Below are positions 45,001 through 55,722 of a stretch of 64,000 nucleotides of DNA, piece by piece. Below the pieces are notes generated by a model. The model was not told where the DNA came from and ran no database searches. It saw only the letters and a list, made by a program, of their open reading frames with translations. Both the position numbers and the translations under genes were made by a program. The stretch is from Orobanche coerulescens (Eukaryota > Streptophyta > Magnoliopsida > Lamiales > Orobanchaceae), in assembly GCA_033398695.1 (NCBI GenBank), contig CM065815.1, positions 146,489,001 to 146,553,000 of the forward strand, written 5' to 3'. Position 1 is the first letter of the stretch. Each line of letters opens with the position of its first letter.

Positions 45001-45102
45001 ATTAATCATTCTCAGAATGACGAAACGGTCAAGAGCGAGTCGTCAAAACGCACTTCCGCCGAAAAAAAAAAATTACCGGAAATCGAAATTACGGGTTTTA
45101 CA
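42017..45102 (-). repeat. Q 5' LTR (3086 bp)
   Basis: + strand TGTAACACCCCCAATCC to GGGTTTTACA, followed by GGTTA. Similar to 36599-39675 throughout except the GC-rich palindrome region. Includes one segment (about 42120-42160) absent from the left LTR. Confidence 0.93.
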
Positions 45103-45566
45103 GGTTAGACCAAGTCTTGGATCGAGCAGCACGGCTACGGTTCCTGAACAAGGCTACCGTCGTGGATCGGTGGATCGGCAGGTAGCGCACGCTACTGGAC
45201 TCGGTGGATAACGGTCTAAGACGTGTTCTAAGTGAATAGTAACGTAATTTGAACAATGGGATGGAATGATTTCCATTTAATATGACGAATGTAGAATCAA
45301 ATGACGTGAGTTGGAAATGCCGTGAATACTTAATCAAGTATTTTGGCCAATGACTTAAGAAAATGATATTGACTACGCATATCTTAAGTGGATAGTGTTG
45401 AATCGAGGAGATTTAAGGAGAATTGACATGAGAATTCAAATTTTAGGTCTCAATCTTATGGTTTACTTCACCCTAGGTGGAATTCGTATCTAAGTCCGAA
45501 GAATCTTATCCTGGAAAAGCTTGATGTAAGTGTCCTTCTTACAAAGCGCGCTCCGATACCACATCG
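45103..45566 (-). other. Leader of LTR element J with primer site
   Basis: 45550-45561 is TGGTATCGGAGC on the minus strand, and GGGGGCGTGAC from 45567 outward looks like an LTR end, so a minus-strand element J has its primer site here and its body to the left, where Q inserted. No coding sequence is seen. A single TAGCGCACGCTA lies at 45184-45195. Confidence 0.6.
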
Positions 45567-45973
45567 GTCACGCCCCCACACCGGGGTTGGACGAGAACGC
45601 GACAGTTAACGTAATAAATAACATTTGGGATAATACATTCTAGTAAAGCATACATATGCCAGATCTCAGCCCGGTGAACTAAGACTGGTTATTTCATCAA
45701 AAAGAAATATTCAAGAGTACAGCGGAATTATTACATCAAGTGCAAATGAGTATATCGGAAACCAAAATACATTGTGACACAGGAATAAAAAGAAGCGTTA
45801 AAGTAGCATCCTAATTCCTTCATCTTGGTAATACTTTGAGGATGATCTTCACTGGTCGTCAGCATGCTCTCTTCTTCCTCTTGATTCTCTTCATCTAGTG
45901 GGGTTTTTAAAAAACAATTCGAAATGGGGTGAGAATAATGGATTCTCAGTGGGGGGTTTCGATTATTTTCTCA

Positions 45974-46023
<50 letters not shown>

Positions 46024-46457
46024 AACCATTTTGAAGGATAATATATTTACTCCCACTTTTGAAAATATCTTTGTCTATAGATAGTACAAGTTTTCAAATG
46101 AATGTAATGAATTATGGCATGAGTGAACAGTCAATCTCCGTAGATTGATATTAAGTATGACAACATGTGGCGTCAAGCGCCTACTGAATATTTAGCTTCG
46201 GGAGGTTGTCTATGTGACAAAGTCCCTTGGCCTCCTTATGACGTCTTAGACCGTCTTGAATTGAGTAATTCCTTTAAAACTCAACTAAACTTCATTATTT
46301 TCTTGTATGACGTATTAGCATTGTTGTCACTTTATGTCATGAGCATATTCATTAAGTCATTAAGTTCATAATCTTGATGATTATTCATGCTTGATTGCCT
46401 TTATATCTGATTAGGATAAACCATGACTAGTACTAACTTAAACCTTAGTTGGTAGGT
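45567..46457 (-). repeat. Probable LTR of element J, with TA microsatellite
   Basis: Starts (plus strand) GTCACGCCCCCACACCGGGG beside the primer site. A (TA)n run lies at about 45977-46010. The outer LTR end was not identified, and the boundary with element H to the right is unclear. Confidence 0.45.
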
Positions 46458-47024
46458 ATGGATCTCGAAGTAGAGATGTTAGCTGAGCACATACGTCTGA
46501 CAGAGAAGGTGAAACTCCTAGAGGATCAGGCCACTCACTGGCACGAGAGCTAGGAGGACCAGTTTAGAGAAAAACTGAAAGACCAGGATCGGATCGAGTC
46601 ACTCGAGCAGAGAGTTCAAACCCTGACAGAAGAGCTGATTAGAGCTAAGCAGGAGGCTAGTGCATATCACGACCAGAGGAATGAGGCGATGCAGATACTC
46701 GGGTTTCGTCGAGAGGAATGCAGGAGCTTGGAGATAGCATTGCACGAGCGAAATAAATACGTGATGATGCAAGAGGCCGCCATCCAGAACCTTCAGCATG
46801 CATGTTCCCAGTTCAGTTCTCACGTGGAGACACTTGAAGGTACCCTGGCTACGGAGTGCCTGCGACATAGGGAGTTTTCAGATGTGATGAGAGATCGGAT
46901 GACCGAGTTAGCTGAGTTGCTTCCGGGTTTGCTGACTACACCATCAGGAGGGACAATTGCAGTATCCTCTAGCTCTGAGGAGGAAAATCCCGAGGAGGAG
47001 CCGATAGAGCCGGGAGAGGACTGA
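46458..47024 (+). pseudogene. Coiled-coil ORF upstream of H gag
   Basis: A 189-codon frame from ATG 46458 to TGA 47022-47024, interrupted by one TAG at 46551-46553. It is rich in Glu, Gln, Arg and Leu with heptad-like spacing (LEQRVQTLTEELIRAKQEA, CRSLEIALHERNKYVM), and has a Ser/Glu/Pro-rich acidic tail (SSSSEEENPEEEP). No catalytic motif. It precedes gag by 288 bp on the same strand. An additional ORF before gag is not standard for chromoviruses. It could be a structural accessory protein or unrelated sequence captured by the element. Confidence 0.6.
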
Positions 47025-47312
47025 GAGTGCTGCTATTATGTTCTTATTAGATGTTTTAACCATTTTAATAAATAACGTGATGTACCTTTTTCTTTAAGTA
47101 CTTTGGACGACGGTTGGGTAGGTTAATTTTCTAATTATCCCTATCTGAAACTGTAATTTTCCATGTCCCAATAGACCATCAGAATGTATTATCTACAATG
47201 AGATGTTATCCATGTTCTATGATAATGAGATTTAAAATAATGTGTGCATGATTAAATTCTCTGTATTTACAACTCAAGCTAAACTAACTATAACAACCGT
47301 TAACTGCGATAG

Positions 47313-48290
47313 ATGGCCGACCGACGTGGACGTGGAAGACCTAGTGCCCAACGTAATAACAATGAGGAACAACTCGGAGGTGATGGAAATCCATTCCAAG
47401 GGGACAACAACACTGCCCAAGCAATCACCCAATTGGTGAGCTTTCTGCAACAACACATTACACCGAACCCGAATGCACGAAACACATGATCGGGCATTAG
47501 AAAGATTCCTCGATTCAAACCCCTACTTTTCTTGGGGATCCGGATGACACGATAGTTGAACAACGGCTCGAAAGGATAGAGAGTATATTCGCAACCCTAT
47601 AGTACTCGGAGGAGCGAGTCGGCACTCGCAACTTTCCAATTGGAGTCTGCAGCTCATGATTGGTGGAAGATTACCAGTGGAAAATGGACGAGGGAAAACA
47701 GTGACCGGACATGGGAAAACTTCGTTAAAGCTTTCCGTGATCAATACATTTCTTAGGCCGCTCGTGAAGCCCGTCGTGACGAATTTTACCATCTTAAGCA
47801 TGGGGCAATGACTGTCGCCCAGTACGAGTCTCAATTCAATCGACTCTCAAAATACGCGCCGGGACTAGTGAGCACCGAGGAGGATAAACTGTACAAATTT
47901 ACACGTGGGTTGAGGTTTACGCTTCAACAAAGCTTGCTGCCAGTAAGGATGACTGCGATGACAGAAGCTGTCGAGGCTTCCAGCCGAATCGAAAATGGGA
48001 TGAACTGACTGGGACAGGCGAAGGATCGCGCTGCTGGGAAGTTCAAGAGATCCGCGTCAAACCCATCATCCAGACAACCCCAGAAATTTCAACGCAAGAC
48101 TTTTGGACTGAATGCCGAAAAGAAGCCCATGAATAACCTGCCGCCTTGTTCATACTGTAACAAGTCTGGGCATAAAACAGAGGACTGCTGGAAGAAGCAA
48201 GGGAAATGCTTACGCTGTGGGGACAATCAGCATCAGACTAAGGAATGCCCAAAGTGGGAGACTCAGGGCAACAATCAGTAGAGGAACGCG
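47313..48290 (+). pseudogene. H gag, frameshifted
   Basis: Starts MADRRGRGRPSAQRNNNEEQ (basic RGRGR, as in K gag) and breaks at TGA 47487-47489. Further pieces: AQYESQFNRLSKYAPGL (about 47815) and LYKFTRGLRFTLQQSL typical of gag capsid, then two zinc knuckles, CSYCNKSGHKTEDC and CLRCGDNQHQTKEC (about 48148-48250). It ends at TAG near 48280. Confidence 0.85.
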
Positions 48291-48329
48291 TCTAAGAAGG
48301 ATGATCGTAAGGGCAAAGGGAAGGCACCA

Positions 48330-48860
48330 GCGAGAGTTTTCGCCTTAGCTGGACAGGAAGCTCCTAACGCAACGGATGTGGTGGAAGGTACATTTCTTGT
48401 GTCAAACCACTTTGCGCATGCATTGTTAGATCCAGGATCATCACATTCTTTTATTGCACCCCATTACGCACAAAAATTGAATGTATGTATGGAATAATTA
48501 CCCGTAAGCTTCGAAGTATCCACACCTATGGGTGCGAGCCAAGAAACGGATTTAGTGTTTACGAATTGCGAGGTAATAATTGAAGGACATTGTTTTCCTG
48601 CTGACCTAATTCTCCTTCCCATACTTGAGTATGACCTCATACTCGGAATGGATTGACTATCTAAGAACTATGCACAAGTTGACTGTTATTCTAAGATAGT
48701 CCGATTCTATAAACCCGATCACCCAGTAGTTGAACTGCACGGGAATGCTAGGATTAACTCGGCCCCAATCATATCAGCCACGAAAGCAAGGAAGGCCATT
48801 TCGAAGGGAGCAACATGATATCTGGCTTTTGTCATGAACAAACCTAAGAGCAAATCAGAG
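48330..48860 (+). pseudogene. H protease region
   Basis: LLDPGSSHSFIAPHYA is the active-site loop; a DPG form (not DSG) occurs in some plant gypsy proteases, so I do not count it as damage. ILEYDLILGMD follows, with a TGA right after (Trp in relatives, G to A). Other stops at 48496-48498 and 48818-48820. Confidence 0.82.
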
Positions 48861-49179
48861 ATCGAAGCGATACCAATAATATCAGAATACCCCGATGTTT
48901 TTCCCACGGAACTCACTTCGCTACCTCTAGATAGGGAAGTTGAGTTTAGCATCGATATCTTGCCAGAAAAGCACCTGTGGCTAGGACGCCATACCAAATG
49001 GCACCACTAGATCGCAAGAATCAAGGTTGATTGAAGAAATTGCTAGAGGTTGGATTTATCCGACCAAGCGTGTCTCTATGGGGAGCACCAGTGCTATTCG
49101 TGAAAAAGAAAGATGGCACACTAAGATTATGCATAGATTACCGAGAACTTAACAATATTACTGTTAAGAAACAAGTATC
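48861..49179 (+). pseudogene. H reverse transcriptase, N-terminal part
   Basis: IISEYPDVFPTELTSLPLDREVEFSID, a frameshift near 48970, then [36 protein letters not shown] in the 49031 frame. Cut at 49179 by element N. One extra A in the run near 49168 shifts the frame just before the break. Confidence 0.9.
49175..49179. repeat. N target-site duplication, left copy (GTATC)
   Basis: GTATC before the left LTR of N and again at 58427-58431 after the right LTR remnant. Both copies sit at the same point of the H reverse transcriptase. Confidence 0.94.
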
Positions 49180-51375
49180 TGTAACACCCCGAGATATTCG
49201 GAGTATATTACAGTGTCGTGGACCCCTACATGGGACCCACCAGGCTACAACAAGAAAACACCACTCGACTAATCATCTCGGTTAGCGAGGTCACACATTT
49301 AAATAATACAACATATAAATATACGCCCGGAACAACCGGCGTAATAAACATCAACCGACAATGTAGCAATTTGAGTTAATACAAAATGAAGTTAGAAATG
49401 AAAAGCCTAAGTACTCGCGAGTACAATCTATAAGTTTATAAATGTAGGAAACAGCCAAATCGAAGTAGATAAATAAAATAAGAAGACCCAAATGCACATG
49501 TCAACGACCCTGGACAACATCCTCGTACTGTCCTAGCGCCTGCTCGTCTGGAAGAACATAACCTGAAATCCATAACAAGAATTTCCCCAAAACGGGTCCC
49601 CAAAGGGGTTAGCAATTACGCTAGTACAAGTATTCAAGGCAAACCAATCGCTTACACATTTCATAGTACAATGCACCAAATCATTTCAAAAACCAAAAAC
49701 ATACATGTCTTTTTCGAAAACAAACAGTCAAACAATTTGCCTAGGACCGGGACGAAGCCACGAATCCCACCCGAGGCCTCTAAGGACCCTCCCAGGTTGG
49801 CCACATTATAAAGCAAATCACGCACAGGCATCACCTAGGACCGGGATGAAGCCACGAATCCCACCCGAGGCCTCTAAGGACCCTCCCAGGCTGGCTAGCG
49901 AAACAAACTCGTGAATCCAGAGTGAAGTCATAGATTCGTGGTGTTGGCATTCGCGTAAAGGTTTCGGAAAATACTTGCCTTGAATAATAGACGACGCAAC
50001 AAATGGAAGGAAAACACCGACGAACGTTAGGAGCCGATAATCACGAACCTAATGATACGAAGAACACAATCACAACCAATTCTAAACGAATACGGAATTG
50101 GAAAACACCCAAAAACCCGCCTACGATTTATGTGTATCCGTATCAAAACAACGACGAGGGCGGATCGCAATCAAACCCTCTCGATTACGCAAATATCACG
50201 AAATACACCATGAGTTCGTAGGAGAACAAGGATGCTAACGAGATTAATCATAATCATCAAGGATTAATTAACAACATGGAGCAAAACGAACAATAGGATC
50301 GAAAACCCCCAAATCCCCCAAGGTAGGGTTCTAAGAGATTTTATCTTGATTCGAAGATGAAAGATGGATGATTAGTGATAGGTGGATGATATGATACTTG
50401 AATATGCCCTTACAATGGAGTTTGGATCAAAATCGGACGACCCTACCTTCTGTCGTCGCTACCGTCGCGAAGAGAAAAGAGAGATGTGATAAATGAGGAA
50501 AAACGGGTCGCTGCCAGTTTATATACTGGCAGGTGTTACGGCCGTAACACACCCCACATATGGCCGTAACATAGGAACATTACGGCTGTAACCTGACTCT
50601 CTTACGGCCGTAACTGTCCTCTGGAGAGAAACTGGGCAATTTGACGAAAGACACATACGGCCGTATCAAGAACACCATTACGGCCGTATCAATACTTACG
50701 GCCGTAACTCAAACATGATACGCCCGTAACTCAGAACTGGACCAGGAGGCAAGAAACGAAGTCTTGTTACGGCCGTAAAAAGGAATGTCTATGGCCGTAA
50801 CTCACTAATATTACGGCCGTAATGAAGCTGGCTTACGGCCGTAACACAGCCTGGGACACCAAACAGTCCAGGACTGAAGTAACTACTCGACGAGAATTAA
50901 TCGAAAAAGTACCAAGGCGTTACAATGACCAACGGATACAATCACCACGGATTTGAGTCAGAAACCAAAACATTACGATGAAGCGTGATTCTGAATGCCC
51001 GAAGGCTCAGGAATAACAAGGATAACAAGAATACCCTAAACTTAGGGAAATTACGAAATGGCCCAAACGTCCAAAAAATCGCGATACGACGTCGGATTAA
51101 CAAACCGAAACTCACAACAAGAACAACTCAACCATACGAACTCGTGCAACCATAGAAATTACAAAAGCGAACGGGTTATACGAGAACCAAACGTCCAAGT
51201 CACACTATACGACGTAAAACAGAATAATATCGAAACATCACCAAGGATCGTCCAAACGGAGAAACTCCAAGAATAAAATAGATTCAAAATGTCGACATGG
51301 TTACAAGCGAGCTACTAAAAATGAAAATACACAAAAACGGGAACATCGAAAAAGAAGAAAAATGCGGATGTTACA
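49180..51375 (-). repeat. N 3' LTR (2196 bp)
   Basis: + strand TGTAACACCCCGAG to GCGGATGTTACA. Two 60-bp-class tandem units with CCTAGGACCGGGA and GAAGCCACGAATCCCACC (49740-49915). Acceptor-like TTTCAG|GTTA (AG at 49564-49563) and branch CTAAC (49613-49609) are present, but the donor position reads AATCAAG|ATAAAATC (about 50340-50355), so GT is AT here. Confidence 0.94.
50518..50844 (-). promoter_or_regulatory. N LTR array of TTACGGCCGTAA palindromes with TATA box
   Basis: Twelve copies in three quartets: 50536, 50558, 50580, 50602 | 50655, 50678, 50696, 50718 | 50767, 50789, 50811, 50833. The first and third quartets have exact 22-bp steps. Spacers carry GGAGAGAAACTGGGC, AACTGGACCAGGAGG and (after the last) AGTCCAGGACTG. 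The TATA-like TTTATATA (50518-50525) is 10 bp from the first copy, so in element sense the array abuts the core promoter. Confidence 0.78.
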
Positions 51376-51393
51376 TTCTACCCCTCTAGAAAT

Positions 51394-51412
51394 AAGTTTC
51401 GTCCCGAAACTT
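51394..51412 (-). promoter_or_regulatory. N post-stop hairpin
   Basis: Perfect AAGTTTCG-GGA-CGAAACTT in element sense between the end of pol and the purine-rich tract before the LTR at 51375. Confidence 0.78.
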
Positions 51413-52660
51413 AAGAAACAAACAACTCGGGGTACCTAGCACGCATGCTATCCTCGGTTTCCCAAGTTACCTCCTCGACACCATGTCTTGACCACTGCAC
51501 CTTGACCAAAGGGATAGTCTTATGCCTCAGTCGCTTCTCACGATGCTCTAAAATCTTCAAAGGACACTCCTCAAAAGTAATATCCTCGGCGACATCAATC
51601 TCACCATAATCGATGACGTGACTAGGATCTGGGACATATTTCCTCAGCTAGAAAACATGAAAAATGCTATGAACATGACTCAAGACCGGGGGTAACACCA
51701 AATGGTATGCCAACCCACCGACTCGCTCGAGAATCTCGAAGGGTCCAATAAATCTAGGACTCAACTTCCCCTTTTTCCCGAAACGGAAAATTCCTCTCGT
51801 CGGCGAAACCTTCAGTAAAACGTGGTCTCCCACCTCGAATTCCAAAGTTCGACGACGGACATCGGCATATGACTTCTGTCGACTCTGGGCAGTCAACATC
51901 CATTCCCGAATTAATTTTATCTTCCGCCTCGTCTATAGAACGATATCCGGATCGGTCCCGACCATATCGGACGTCTCATTACAACAAATCGGTGATCGAA
52001 AACGCCGCCAATAAAGCGCCTCATACGGTGCCATCCGAATCGACGCGTGCCAACTATTGTTGTACGTGAATTCGATCAATGGTAAATGCTCCTCCCAGTC
52101 GCTACTCCAGTCGAGAGCACAAGCACGCAACATATCCTCGAACGTATAGATAGTGCGTTCCGACTGTCCACCTGACTGAGGATGGAAAGAGGTACTCAAA
52201 AGCAAACGAGTACCAACGCCACCGCTTGCCAGAAATGCAATACAAAACGGCCATCACGATCCGAAACAATAGACTTCGGAGTACCGTGAAGCCTCACAAT
52301 CTGCGCAATAAACACCCGAGCCAACTTCTCCGGGCCCCAAGTATCCTTGATGCCCAGAAAATGTGCCGACTTGGTCAGACGATCGACAATCACCCATACC
52401 ATATTCATGCCCGAACTCGATCTCGGCAAACTCGTAATGAAATCCATCGATAAATCTTCCCATTTCCATTCCAGAACGGGAAGTGACTGCAATAACCCGG
52501 CAGGTCGCTGATGCTTGATTTTGACCTACTGGCAAGTCAAACATCTCGCTACAAACTGTGGGGCCTCCTCCTTCATATTCTTCCACCAGAAATTCCTCCT
52601 CAAGTCCTTGTACATCTTACTCGAACCAGGATGAATGGAGTAAGGCGTAGCATGGGCCTC
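51411..52660 (-). pseudogene. N integrase and chromodomain, broken
   Basis: Element-sense order: [21 protein letters not shown] and ARCLTCQ (52660-52526), MDFITSLPRSSSGMNMVW and SDRDGRFVLHFW (52196-52492), PQSGGQSERTIYTFEDM (52205-51933), [19 protein letters not shown] and HSIFHVF (51899-51648), then a stop and chromodomain remains over about 51640-51411. Several frame changes. Close relative of the E1 and M integrases. Confidence 0.88.
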
Positions 52661-53729
52661 CTGTAAAATACTCTGTCTCAATTCCAAATTGTTCGAAACA
52701 CAAAGCCGACTTTGAAATCTCAACACACCATCCTCGTGGATCACAAAACCAGGAGACTTCCCTTTAAGAACATTCTCCCGAATTTGCAGAATCATCGGGT
52801 CCTCCAACTGTTTTAGTTTAATTTCTTCGACCATAGACGACGAAATCTCTAAAGCACAGAGTTGCCCCATGGCTCCAGGCAGCGAAATCTCAACACTCAA
52901 CTCAATCAAATCCCGCTGAAGCATGACTTGAGACGTAAGGATCTCAAGTGTCCGCAACGAGACTGGTTTCCGACTCAAGGCGTCGGCCACGACGTTCGCC
53001 TTGCCCGGATGATAAAGAATTTCGAGGTCATAATCCTTAATCAACTCTAACCACCACCTATGCCTCATATTCAACTCCCGCTGAGTAAATATGTACTTCA
53101 GACTTTTATGATCGGTAAAAATCTGACATGCAGAGCGAAAAAGATAGTGACACCAAATCTTGAGCGCAAAACAACTGCCGCTAACTCCAAATCATGAGTA
53201 GGGTAGTTAAGCTTATACGGCCTCAACTGCCTCGACGCAAATGCAATAGTCTTGTCGTGCTGCATCAACACACACCAAGACCCTAACCCGAAGCATCGCT
53301 ATAAACGACAAAACCCTCATTGCCACATGGCAACGCCAAAATCGGGGCTGAAGTCAAACGCCTCTTCAGCTCCTCAAAACTCGACTGCCTCTCGTCATTC
53401 TAGACGAACTTCTCGGACTTCTGGAGCAACTTTGTAAATGGCCGAGCTAGTTTCGAGAAACCCTCGACGAACCTACGGTAGTAGCCAGCTAAACCCAAGA
53501 AACTATGGATCTCCTTCAGATTCTTGGGCGGCGCCCAATCCAACATTGCCTCAATCTTCTGCGGATCCACACGAACCCCCTCGGCTGAAATCACGTGACC
53601 TAAAAACATCACTTCCTTCAGCCAGAACTCATATTTTGAGAACTTCGCATAGAGTTGCTCGGTCCTCAAAATGTCTAACACTATTCGCAAATGATGGGCA
53701 TGCTCTTCCTCGTTCCTCGAATAAATAAG
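52526..53729 (-). pseudogene. N reverse transcriptase C-terminus and RNase H
   Basis: 53729-53400 encodes [33 protein letters not shown] and [16 protein letters not shown]. Then come RNase H remains in changed frames and [32 protein letters not shown] (53074 onward). The frame is cut at 53729, inside the FIDDILIYS motif, by the copia LTR. Confidence 0.88.
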
Positions 53730-55270
53730 TGTTGACTCAAAAAGGATTTTGATGATAATTTCATTCAAAACATTTAATTAAATCAATCTCAGCATGTTGC
53801 TACATTGAAGGAACAAAATGATGTTAGCGCACGCTATCTATACAAGAGTAGCGCACGCTATCGAGGAATGCATATTCAGCCTAGTCAGTCAGCTGCAGTC
53901 CAGTGAAGTTACCTGATGGATAGCGCACGCAAGTCTTTCAACATTTGCGCACGCTAAATTATTACAGTTAGTGCACGTTATACAATAATATTAATGCATG
54001 CTATCACATCATTCAGTCATAGGACAGTGAGGTTTGGAAAGAAAATGGAAATGGTCGTGCGCACGCTACGAACAATTATTTACGTATGCTAATACAAGGA
54101 GTTAGCCCACGTTATTCTACATTGCTTGCGCACGCTACCTAATATGGTCAGTAGTCCAGTAGCTACTGCACTCAAAGTAAGAAGGGCTTTACGTATGCTA
54201 CACAGGGTTATGTACGTAACTGAAGAATACATTTAGCGCACGCTACGATATATTATTAGCGCACGCTAAAATCAGTCAACAAGCTTACCGTTGGAATTTC
54301 TACCGTTAGAAAGCAAGAGTCAATGAATATCCGTGAAACTGAAAAGCCGAAATAATTAATACTAGCGCACGCTAGTCATGCTTGCTAGCGCACGCTAAGT
54401 TCAAAATTAGTCGTTGGATAAAGAGACGTTGGGGAGACAAACCAACACTTTCAAAGTCAAGATTGAAGACCTGTTGACCAGCCGATAACGCACGCTACGA
54501 GTACATGACTAGCGCACGCTAGCCATATAATTTTACCGTTGGAACAGTCTTGTGACCATTCAGGAAAGCCAAGTCAGAATCGATAGCGCACGCTAGAAGA
54601 CATTATTACCGCTCGCTAATAATACGATTTTCAGTATTTGAAGAATGGCTCTCACCTATAAATACCCATGGGACTTGGGTATCAAAAACACACAACTTCG
54701 GGCATACAAGCATACAAGCATACAAGCATTCTTGAGCTCAAATTGCTACAGATTACTATATTATAAGTTATGAGAAGGAAAGATACAAGAGTGATTTTCT
54801 TTGTAATATCTATTATACTTTGTATTCTTTCATTTGATTGTAAGTGTTGCATCACTTACACTTGAGCGTAAGAGAAACGAATCAAGAGTCACTAATCCGG
54901 TGTTATTAGGATCTTTGATCCGGCATTATTAGGATTATACTCCCATATTCGTATAATGAGGATTATCTAGTTCCTATAGAACACTAGATAAACAAAAGTT
55001 TATATTGAGAGATAGGTTGAGCTTGGACCGATAGAAGACAAGCGGTTGTAACGGTTGTGAACTCGGACCGATCGAAGACGAGTCAAGATTGTGGTTGTTC
55101 TTGAGCCAATAGAAAAAGAAAGTCGGAGAGAGTACGTAGGCAAGTTGCCGAACCTCTATAAATCTTTGAGTCTTTAAATTCCGGACTATTTTTCGTTTAT
55201 TCGCAAGAAATTTCGTTACTCCGCATTACCACTATTCAACCCCCCTTGTAGTGGTAAATTTATCTCTTCA
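53730..55270 (+). repeat. Copia 5' LTR (1541 bp) with TAGCG palindromes
   Basis: TGTTGACTCAAAAAGGATTTTGATG start. Motif pairs at 53825/53849, 54234/54257, 54363/54386, 54486/54510 and 54584/54607 (steps 23-24 bp), with weaker copies between. TATAAATA at 54657-54664. Spacers include GCAGTCCAGTGAAG. The superfamily differs from the other LTRs carrying this motif. Confidence 0.88.
53825..54664 (+). promoter_or_regulatory. Copia LTR palindrome pairs and TATA box
   Basis: At least five pairs of TAGCG-NN-CGCTA-type motifs, mostly TAGCGCACGCTA, each pair spaced 23-24 bp and each followed by a diverged spacer. TATAAATA follows at 54657, about 40 bp after the last copy. Confidence 0.7.
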
Positions 55271-55272
55271 GT

Positions 55273-55284
55273 TGGTATCGGAGC
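55273..55284 (+). promoter_or_regulatory. Copia primer-binding site
   Basis: TGGTATCGGAGC two bases after the LTR end, complementary to the initiator tRNA-Met 3' end with one mismatch. Confidence 0.85.
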
Positions 55285-55309
55285 GGGTCTCTTTTTTAAA
55301 GGTTTAACC

Positions 55310-55722
55310 ACCTAAGAGAAAAAGATCCTCAAATAGCACTTCTTGGCCAAATCGAAGGAAATGCTCTCAACCGTCCTCCTTTCTTCGACGGTTCCAATTT
55401 CATGACATGGAAAAAGAAAATGGCTATCTTCGTTCAAGACTACGATATTGAAATTTGGAAAGTTATTTCTCTTGGTCCTAAGCTTGCTAAGAAAGAGGAT
55501 GGATCATTGAAAAAGATCGACGAATTCAATGACGAGGATTGGAGGAACACACACATCAACTCACGAGCTACTCAACTCCTCTATTGCGCTCTTAATCCCG
55601 AAGTACTCAATAGGATATCGTCCTACGAAAGCGCAAAGGAAATTTGGGAAATTCTCGAAGTCACTCATGAGGGAACCACCCAAGTCAAGGAAACCAAAAT
55701 TAACATGCTACTTCATGACTAC
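55310..55722 (+). pseudogene. Copia gag, N-terminal fragment
   Basis: NRPPFFDGSNFMTWKKKM begins a DUF4219/UBN2-type copia gag. The rest follows the family pattern (FNDEDWRNTHINSRATQLLYCAL, SYESAKEIWEILEVTHEGTTQVKETKINMLLHDY). The reading then changes at 55723, where P begins. The first 55402 Met is internal; no clear upstream ATG is seen. Confidence 0.85.

Larger units (their letters stand above)
36599..45102 (-). mobile_element. Q: large non-autonomous LTR element (LARD-type), 8504 bp
   Basis: Two LTRs of 3077 and 3086 bp in minus orientation enclose only 2341 bp, in which I find no gag, protease, RT or integrase. The transposition signals are complete: TG..CA ends, GGTTA duplication, tRNA-Met primer site (42001-42012), polypurine region and the same AAGTTTCG/CGAAACTT hairpin found after pol in E1, K, M and N. 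It must have been mobilised by an autonomous relative with similar signals. Confidence 0.92.
53730..55722 (+). mobile_element. Ty1/copia element fragment (5' LTR, primer site, gag start)
   Basis: LTR with TGTTGACTC start and CTCTTCA end, tRNA-Met-type primer site, then a copia gag. It is inserted in N reverse transcriptase and itself cut at 55722 by element P. Its 3' portion is not present. The LTR start and gag type resemble the SIRE/TAR-like copia groups, but I am not sure of the lineage. Confidence 0.86.

Noticed and set aside
48420..48450. Apparent loss of the protease active site in H (DPG instead of DSG)
   Set aside because: DPG forms are familiar in some plant gypsy proteases, so this is likely a lineage trait and not damage.
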